From Symbiodinium natans (lineage: Eukaryota; Sar; Dinophyceae; Suessiales; Symbiodiniaceae), in the NCBI GenBank assembly GCA_905221605.1, contig CAJNDS010001562.1:1-14123 (forward strand): a stretch of 14,123 nucleotides of DNA. The letters are read 5' to 3'. Shown piece after piece: positions 9,031-14,123 of this stretch (position 1 is its first letter; each line of letters begins with the position of its first letter). The notes beneath the pieces were generated by a model that did not search any database, was not told the origin of the DNA, and was given only the letters and a program-made list of their open reading frames with translations. The position numbers were made by a program, and so were the translations under genes.

Positions 9031-9130
9031 ACCGAACCTATTCAAATCTCATCCGAGTACTGTGCCTGCCACACCAAACCTATTCAAATCTGCTTTCAGT
9101 ACTGTGCGTGCCACACCAAACCTAGTCAAA
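9031..9130 (+). repeat. TGCTTTCAG-tagged segment, copy A
   Basis: An ACCGAACC unit (9031) is followed one unit later by TGCTTTCAG (9091) in place of TCATCCGAG, then GTGCGTGCC and CCTAGTC. The linked ACCGAACC and TGCTTTCAG pair recurs at 10620 and 10680, an offset of 1589. The multi-base replacement is too specific to arise twice by chance. Confidence 0.85.
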
Positions 9131-9630
9131 TCTCATCCGAGTACTGTGCCTGCCACACCAAACCTATTCGAATCTCATCCGAGTACTGTGCCTGCCACAC
9201 CAAACCTATTCAAATCTCATCCGAGTATTGTGCCTGCCACACCAAACCTATTCAAATCTCGTCCGAGTACTGTGCCTGCCACACCAAACCTATTCAAATC
9301 TCATCCGAGTACTGTGCCTGCCACACCAAACCTATTCAAATCTCATCCGAGTACTGTGCCTGCCACACCAAACCTATTCAAATCTCATCCGGGTACTGTG
9401 CCTGCCACACCAAACCTATTCAAATCTCATCCGAGTACTGTGCCCGCCACACCAAACCTATTCAAATCTCATCCGAGCACTGTCTACCACACCAAACCTA
9501 TTCAAATCTCATCCGTGTGCCTGCCACACCAAACCTATTCAAATCTCATCCGAGTACTGTGCCTGCCACACCAAACCTATTCAAATCTCATCCGAGTACT
9601 GTGCCTGCCACACCAAATCTATTCAAATCT

Positions 9631-9756
9631 CATCCGAGTACTGTGCCTGCCACACCAAACCCATTCAAATCTCATCCGAGTACTGTGCCTGCCACACCAA
9701 ACCCATTCAAATCTCATCCGAGTACTGTTCCTGCCACACCAAACCCATTCAAATCT
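9631..9756 (+). repeat. C-type island of three monomers inside T-type block
   Basis: Three consecutive complete monomers, exactly 42 bases apart, carry CCCATTC (C at 9661, 9703 and 9745). The third is preceded by TGTTCCTGCC. T-type units flank both sides without any indel or register change. This fits gene conversion, or a double exchange in register, from a C-type array. Confidence 0.88.
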
Positions 9757-9900
9757 CATCCGAGTACTGTGCCTGCCACACCAAACCTATTCAAATCTCA
9801 TCCGAGTACTGTGCCTGCCACGCCAAACCTTGTCAAATCTCATCCGAGTACTGTGCCTGCCACACCAAACCTATTCAAATCTCATCCGAGTACTGTGCCT

Positions 9901-10020
9901 GCCACACCAAGCCTATTCACATCTTATCCGAGTTCTGTGCCTGCCGCACCAAACCTATTCACATCTCATCCGAGCACTGTGCCTGCCACACCAAACCTAT
10001 TCAAATCTCATCCGAGCACT
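9901..10020 (+). repeat. ATTCAC / GCCGCACC / GAGCAC variant cluster, copy A
   Basis: Variant units with ATTCACATC, GCCGCACC and GAGCACTG cluster here and again 546 bases (13 units) downstream near 10447-10566. About seven bases differ over about 90, so this duplication is older or has been altered more than the others. Confidence 0.65.
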
Positions 10021-10446
10021 GTGCCTGCCACACGAAACCTATTCAAATCTCATCCGAGTACTGTGCCTGCCACACCAAACCTATTCAAATCTCATCCGAG
10101 TACTGTGCCTGCCACACCAAACCTATTCAAATCTCATCCGAGTACTGTGCCTGCCACACCAAAACTATTCAAATCTCATCCGAGCACTGTGCCTGCCACA
10201 CCAAACCTATTCAAATCTCATCCGAGTACTGTGCCTGCCACACCAAACCTACTCAAATCTCATCCGAGTACTGTGCCTGCCACACCAAACCTATTCAATT
10301 CTCATCCGAGTACTGTGCCTGCCACACCAAACCTATTCAAATCTCATCCGAGTACTGTGCCTGCCACACCAAATCTATTCAAATCTCATCCGAGTACTGT
10401 GCCTGCCAAAACAGACCTATTCAAATCTCATCCGAGTACTGTGCCT

Positions 10447-10566
10447 GCCACACCAAACCTATTCACATCTCATCCGAGCACTGTGCCTGCCGCACCAAAC
10501 CTAATCAAATCTCATCCGAGCACTGTGCCTGCCACACCAAACCTATTCAAATCTCATCCGAGTACT
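10447..10566 (+). repeat. ATTCAC / GCCGCACC / GAGCAC variant cluster, copy B
   Basis: ATTCACATC (10461), GCCGCACC (10489) and GAGCACTG repeat the copy A series. The unit just before carries the fifth GCCAAAACAGACC variant (10405), and AAATCTATTC (10371) matches a unit 756 bases (18 units) upstream at 9615. Confidence 0.65.
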
Positions 10567-10619
10567 GTGTCTGCCACACCAAACCTATTCAAATCTCATC
10601 CGAGTACTGTGCCTGCCAC

Positions 10620-10719
10620 ACCGAACCTATTCAAATCTCATCCGAGTACTGTGCCTGCCACACAAAACCTATTCAAATCTGCTTTCAGTACAGCGCTTGC
10701 CACACCAAACCTATTCAAA
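10620..10719 (+). repeat. TGCTTTCAG-tagged segment, copy B
   Basis: ACCGAACC (10620) and TGCTTTCAG (10680) repeat copy A. The following bases, TACAGCGCTTGCC, differ from copy A's TACTGTGCGTGCC, so this copy has diverged after the duplication. A third CGCTTTCAG with GTGCGTGCC lies in the degraded patch near 11606. Confidence 0.83.
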
Positions 10720-11484
10720 TCTCATCCGAGTACTGTGCCTGCCACACCAAACCTATTCAAATCTCATCCGAGTACTGTGCCTGCCACACCAAACCTATTC
10801 AAATCTCATCCGAGTACTGTGCTTGCACGAAACCTATTCAAATCTCATCCGAGCACCGTGCCTGCCACACCAAACCTATTCAAATCTCATCCGAGTACTG
10901 TGCCTGCCACACCAAACCTATTCAAATCTCATCCGAGTACTGTGCCTGCCACACCAAACCTATTCAAATCTCATCCGAGTACTGTGACTGCCACACCAAA
11001 CCTATTCAAATCTCATCCGAGTACTGTGCCTGCCACACCAAACCTATTCAAATCTCATCCGAGTACTGTGCCTGCCACACCAAACCTATTCAAATCTCAT
11101 CCGAGTACTGTGCCTGCCACACCAAACCTATTCAAATCTCATCCGAGTACTGTGCCTGCCACACAAAACCTATTCAAATCTCATCCGAGTACTGTGCCTG
11201 CCACACCAAACCTATTCAAATCTCATCCGAGTACTGTGCCTGCCACACCAAACCTATTCAAATCTCATCCGAGTACTGTGCCTGCTACACCAAACCTATT
11301 CAAATCTCATGCGAGTAGTGTGGCGGTTACACCAAACCTATTCAAATCTCATCCGAGTACTGTGCCTGCCACACCAAACCTATTCAAATCTTATCCTAGT
11401 ACTGTGTCTGCCACACCAAGCCTATTCAAATCTCATCCGAGTACTGTGCCTGCCACACCAAACCTATTCAAATCTCATCCGAGT

Positions 11485-11880
11485 ACTCTTGTGCCTCCAC
11501 CCGACATCTTTCGCATCTCATCCGAGTAAACTGTGCTGCCCACACCGAACCTATTCAAAAACTCATCCGTAGTACGTGCCTGCCACCCCAAACCCTAATT
11601 CAAAGCGCTTTCAGAGTAACTGTGCGTGCCACACCAAACCTACTAAATCGCTCCGAGTACTGTGGGCCCTGCCACACCCAACTATTCGATCTCATCCGAG
11701 TACTGTGTCCTGCCACACCGAACCTTCTCAATCTCATCCGAGTACTGTGCCTACTGCCACACCAAACTATTCAAATCTCATCCGAGTACTGTGCCTGCCA
11801 CACCAAAACCTATTCAAATCCGTCTGGTACCTGTGCCTGCCACATCCAACCTATTTCAAATCCTCATCTAGTACTCTGTG
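11485..11880 (+). repeat. Indel-rich patch 12 at a T-type to C-type switch
   Basis: About nine monomers carry many indels (CTCTTGTGCCTCCACCCGAC, CATCTTTCGCATC, GAGTAAACTGTGCTGCCC, CGTAGTACGTGCC, AATCGCTCCG, GTGGGCCCTGCC, CGTCTGGTACC). T-type units lie before and C-type units start immediately after, at 11881. A CGCTTTCAG plus GTGCGTGCC pair near 11606 links it to the tagged segments at 9091 and 10680. Confidence 0.84.
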
Positions 11881-12159
11881 GCCTGCCACACCAAACCCAT
11901 TCAAATCTCATCCGAGTACTGTGCCTGCCACACCAAACCCATTCAAATCTCATCCGAGTACCGTGCCTGCCACACCAAACCCATTCAAATCTCATCCGAG
12001 TACTGTGCCTGCCACACCAAACCCATTCAAATATCATCCGAGTACTGTGCCTGCCACACCAAACCCATTCAAATCTCATCCGAGTACTGTGCCTGCCACC
12101 CAAACCCATTCAAATCTCATCCGAGTACTGTGCCTGCCACACCAAACCCATTCAAATCT
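11881..12159 (+). repeat. C-type subfamily block 2
   Basis: Between six and seven monomers carry AAACCCATTC. One has a 1-base loss (CACCCAAACCC near 12100) and one reads AATATCATCC. The right edge to T-type is clean, with no indel or register change. Confidence 0.9.
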
Positions 12160-12663
12160 CATCCGAGTACTGTGCCTGCCACACCAAACCTATTCAAATC
12201 TCATCCGAGTACTGTGCCTGCCACACCAAACCTATTCAAATCTCATCCGAGTACTGTGCCTGCCACACCAAACCTATTCAAATCTCATCCGCGTACTGTG
12301 CCTGCCACACCAAACCTTTTCAAATTTCATCCGGGTACTGTGCCTGCCACACCAAACCTATTCAAATCTCATCCGAGTACTGTGCCTGCCACACCAAACC
12401 TATTCAAATCTCACCCGAGTACTGTGCCTGCCACACCAAACCTATTCAAATCTTATCCGAGTACTGTGCCTGCCACACCAAACCTGTTCAAATCTCATCC
12501 GAGTACTGTGCCTGCCACACCAAACCTCTTCAAATCTCATCCGAGTACTGTGCCTGCCACACCAAACCTACTCAAATCTCATCCGAGTACTGTGCCTGCC
12601 ACACCAAACCTATTCAAATCTCATCCGAGTACTGTGCCTGCCACACCAAACCGATTCAAATCT
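12160..12663 (+). repeat. T-type subfamily block 2
   Basis: Twelve units, exactly 504 bases, carry AAACCTATTC or close relatives (CCTTTTC, CCTGTTC, CCTCTTC, CCTACTC, CCGATTC). There is no register change at either edge, which fits replacement or insertion of whole monomers. Confidence 0.88.
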
Positions 12664-12900
12664 CATCCGAGTACTGTGCCTGACACACCAAACCCATTCA
12701 AATCTCATCCGAGTACTGTGCCTGCCACACCAAACCCATCCAAATCTCATCCGAGTACTGTGCCTGCCACACCAAACCCATTCAAATCTCATCCGAGTAC
12801 TGTGCCTGCCACACCAAACCCATTCAAATCTCATCCGATTACTGTGCCTGCCACACCAAACCCATTCAAATCTCATCCGAGTACTGTGCCTGCCACACCA
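12664..12900 (+). repeat. C-type subfamily block 3
   Basis: Five complete C-type monomers start with a GCCTGACAC unit and include one CCCATCC and one CCGATTACTG variant. The block runs into degraded patch 13. Confidence 0.88.
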
Positions 12901-13145
12901 AACCCCTATTTCAATCTCATCCGAGTACTGGTGCCTGCCACAACCAAACCAATCAAGATCTCATCCGAGTCCTGTGGCCGGCCACACAAAACCTTTTCAA
13001 ATCTCATCCGAGTACTGTTCTGCCACACCAAACCTATTCAAATCTCATCCGAGTACTGTGCCTGCCACCCAAACCTATTCAAATCTCCTCCGAGTCTGTG
13101 CCTGCCACACCAAACCTATTCAAATCTCATCCAAGTACTGTGCCT
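12901..13145 (+). repeat. Indel-rich patch 13 at a C-type to T-type switch
   Basis: About five to six monomers carry indels (AACCCCTATTTCAATC, GTACTGGTGCC, CCACAACCAAACCAATC, GTACTGTTCTGCC, TCCTCCGAGTCTGTGCC, GTGCCTGTGCC). Units before are C-type and units from about 13018 on are T-type. Confidence 0.82.
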
Positions 13146-14123
13146 GTGCCACACCAAACCTATTCAAATCTCACCCGAGTACTGTGCCTGCCACACTAAA
13201 CCTATTCAAATCTCATCCGAGTACTGTGCCTGCCACACCAAACCTATTCAAATCTCATCCGAGTACTGTGCCTGCCACACCAAACCTAGTCAAATCTCAT
13301 CCGAGTACTGTGCCTGCCACACTAAACCTATTCAAATCTCCTCGGAGTACTGTGCCTGCCACACCAAACTTATTCAAATCTCATCCGAGTACTGTGCCTG
13401 CCACACCGAACCTATTCAAATCTCATCCGAGTACTGTGCCTGCCACACCAAACCTATTCAAATCTCATCCGAGTACTGTGCCTGCCACACCAAACCTGTT
13501 CAAATCTTCGCCGGGTACTGTGCCTGCCACACAAAACCAATTCAAATCTCATCCGAGTACTGTGCCTGACACACCAAACCTATTCAAATCTCATCCGAGT
13601 ACTGTGCCTGCCACACCAAACCTATTCAAATCTCATCCGAGTACTGTGCCTGCCACACCAAACCTTTTCAAATCTCATCCGAGTACGGTGCCTGCCACAC
13701 TAAACCTATTCAAATCTCATCCGGGTACTGTGCCGGCCACACCAAACCTATTCAAATCTCATCCGAGTACTGTGCCTGCCACACCAAACCTATTCAAATC
13801 TCATCCGAGTACTGTGCCTGCCACACCAAACCTATTCAAGTCTCATCCGAGTACTGTGCCTGCCGCACCAAACCCATTCAAATCTCATGTGAGTACTGTG
13901 CCTGCCACACCAAAACTATTCAAATCTCATCCGAGCACTGTGCCTGCCACACCAAACCTATTCAAATCTCATCCGAGTACTGTGCCTGCCACACCAAACC
14001 TATTCAAATCTCATCCGAGTACTGTGCCTGCCACACCAAACCTATTCAAATCTCATCAGAGTACTGTGCCTGCCACACCAAACCTATTCAAATCTCATCC
14101 GAGTACTGTGCCTGCCACACCAA
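13146..14123 (+). repeat. T-type subfamily block 3 (runs off the window)
   Basis: Regular T-type monomers continue to the window end. One C-type unit (GCCGCACCAAACCCATTC, near 13863) and one CATGTGAG unit occur. A linked AAAACTATTC (13912) and GAGCACTG pair matches the pair at 10161, an offset of 3751. The last bases stop within a monomer. Confidence 0.92.
13514..13833 (+). repeat. 320-bp duplicated segment, copy B (partner at 5375-5694)
   Basis: It is identical by eye to 5375-5694, including ACAAAACCAATTC, GCCTGACAC, AAACCTTTTC, TACGGTGCC, CACTAAACC, CCGGGTAC and GCCGGCCAC. At the left edge it reads TTCGCCGGGTAC where copy A has CATCCGGTAC. After it, units differ: CCTATTCAAGTCTC, then GCCGCACC and CCCATTC. 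This suggests that about eight monomers were transferred as one block. Confidence 0.92.

Larger units (their letters stand above)
5375..11484 (+). repeat. T-type subfamily block 1
   Basis: Monomers carry AAACCTATTC in place of AAACCCATTC. The base change turns TGG into TAG in the reverse complement, so the antisense frame that stays open through C-type monomers is closed once per unit here. The block is longest and most regular from about 8626 to 11484. It is interrupted by indel-rich patches at about 5950-6095, 7310-7440, 7690-7945 and 8425-8625, by a mixed stretch at 7440-7690 (single CGCATTC and CCCATTC units plus TGCGCC variants), and by a C-type island at 9631-9756. Confidence 0.92.
1..14123 (+). 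repeat. 42-bp tandem satellite array (whole window)
   Basis: About 336 head-to-tail copies of a 42-bp unit fill the window. The unit reads CATCCGAGTACTGTGCCTGC followed by CACACCAAACCCATTCAAAT and CT. All copies have the same orientation, apart from one possible 10-base flip near 4791. My count for the consensus is 12 A, 9 T, 16 C and 5 G, so it is 50% GC with a strong excess of C over G on this strand. Each canonical unit holds one CpG (TCCGAG) and one AGTACT palindrome, which is a ScaI site with an RsaI site inside it. Most clean units differ from consensus by zero to two bases, which points to recent amplification or continuing homogenisation. The window begins and ends inside monomers, so the full array is longer. 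A satellite is certain; its chromosomal place (centromere, pericentromere, subtelomere or interstitial) and species cannot be read from the sequence. Confidence 0.98.

Noticed and set aside
8578-11529. 983-codon open reading frame encoding a Cys-rich then Pro/Thr-rich 14-residue repeat protein
   Set aside because: All three forward frames of the repeat are stop-free, so length carries no coding evidence. The frame passes through indels that are not multiples of three and simply changes peptide (EYCACH type to HPSTVPATP type near 9480-9510). There is no start context, flanking unique exon, or splice structure.
5425-13570. Recurrent GCCTGACAC variant as a conserved stop codon or regulatory signal
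   Set aside because: TGC to TGA in one frame at about 5425, 5761, 6263, 8169, 12679 and 13565 is explained by duplication of variant units. Two of the sites fall in duplicated segments, and no gene ends there.
1-14123. CRISPR array
   Set aside because: Units are directly contiguous with no unique spacers, and variation is scattered single-base change. There is no leader or cas gene.
1-14123. Telomeric repeat, rDNA spacer, or transposon-derived sequence
   Set aside because: There is no TTAGGG-like unit, no rRNA sequence, no terminal inverted repeats, target-site duplications or transposase motifs. Only the 42-bp monomer is present.
1-14123. Strictly periodic higher-order repeat as in human alpha satellite
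   Set aside because: Shared-variant segments occur at offsets of 420, 502, 546, 756, 1589, 3736 and 8139 bases with no common period, so local duplications and conversions explain the data better.
1-14123. CENP-B box or other known centromere protein site
   Set aside because: I see no TTCG...A..CGGG-like core in the monomer. The occasional CCGGG variants lack the rest of the motif.

Overview
The whole 14,123-base window is one uninterrupted tandem-repeat (satellite) array. The monomer is 42 bp, starts CATCCGAGTACTGTG..., and about 336 copies run head to tail on the + strand. Both window edges fall inside a monomer, so the array continues past both ends. I see no protein-coding gene, RNA gene, transposon, CRISPR array or unique sequence anywhere, and no stretch longer than about 50 bases that is not recognisably this monomer. 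A homogeneous 42-bp array of this length fits constitutive heterochromatin (centromeric, pericentromeric or subtelomeric) of a eukaryote. That is inference; the sequence does not identify the species and I do not recognise the monomer as a named satellite.

Layout: monomers fall into two subfamilies set by one base, AAACCCATTC (C-type) or AAACCTATTC (T-type). C-type fills 1-5319. T-type fills about 5375-11484, with a three-monomer C-type island at 9631-9756 and a mixed patch at 7440-7690. C-type returns at 11881-12159, T-type at 12160-12663, C-type at 12664-12873, and T-type from about 13146 to the end. A TGCGCC sub-variant is clustered at about 1021-1290. Between clean blocks lie about 14 patches (about 3 kb in total) where the monomer is still readable but full of 1-2 base insertions and deletions. 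These look either like real decay at recombination junctions or like unpolished long-read consensus. Three of the four large subfamily changes fall in such patches.

Rare variants recur in the same order at distant places, which shows higher-order duplication. The clearest case is a segment of about 320 bp at 5375-5694 that reappears, identical by eye, at 13514-13833. Others are offset by 502, 420, 3736 and 1589 bp. The pattern fits unequal exchange or gene conversion rather than a regular higher-order repeat.

The long open reading frames are a by-product of the repeat. Because 42 is 14 codons and the consensus has no stop in any of the three forward frames, every forward frame stays open and frameshifts do not close it. 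I therefore annotate no CDS.
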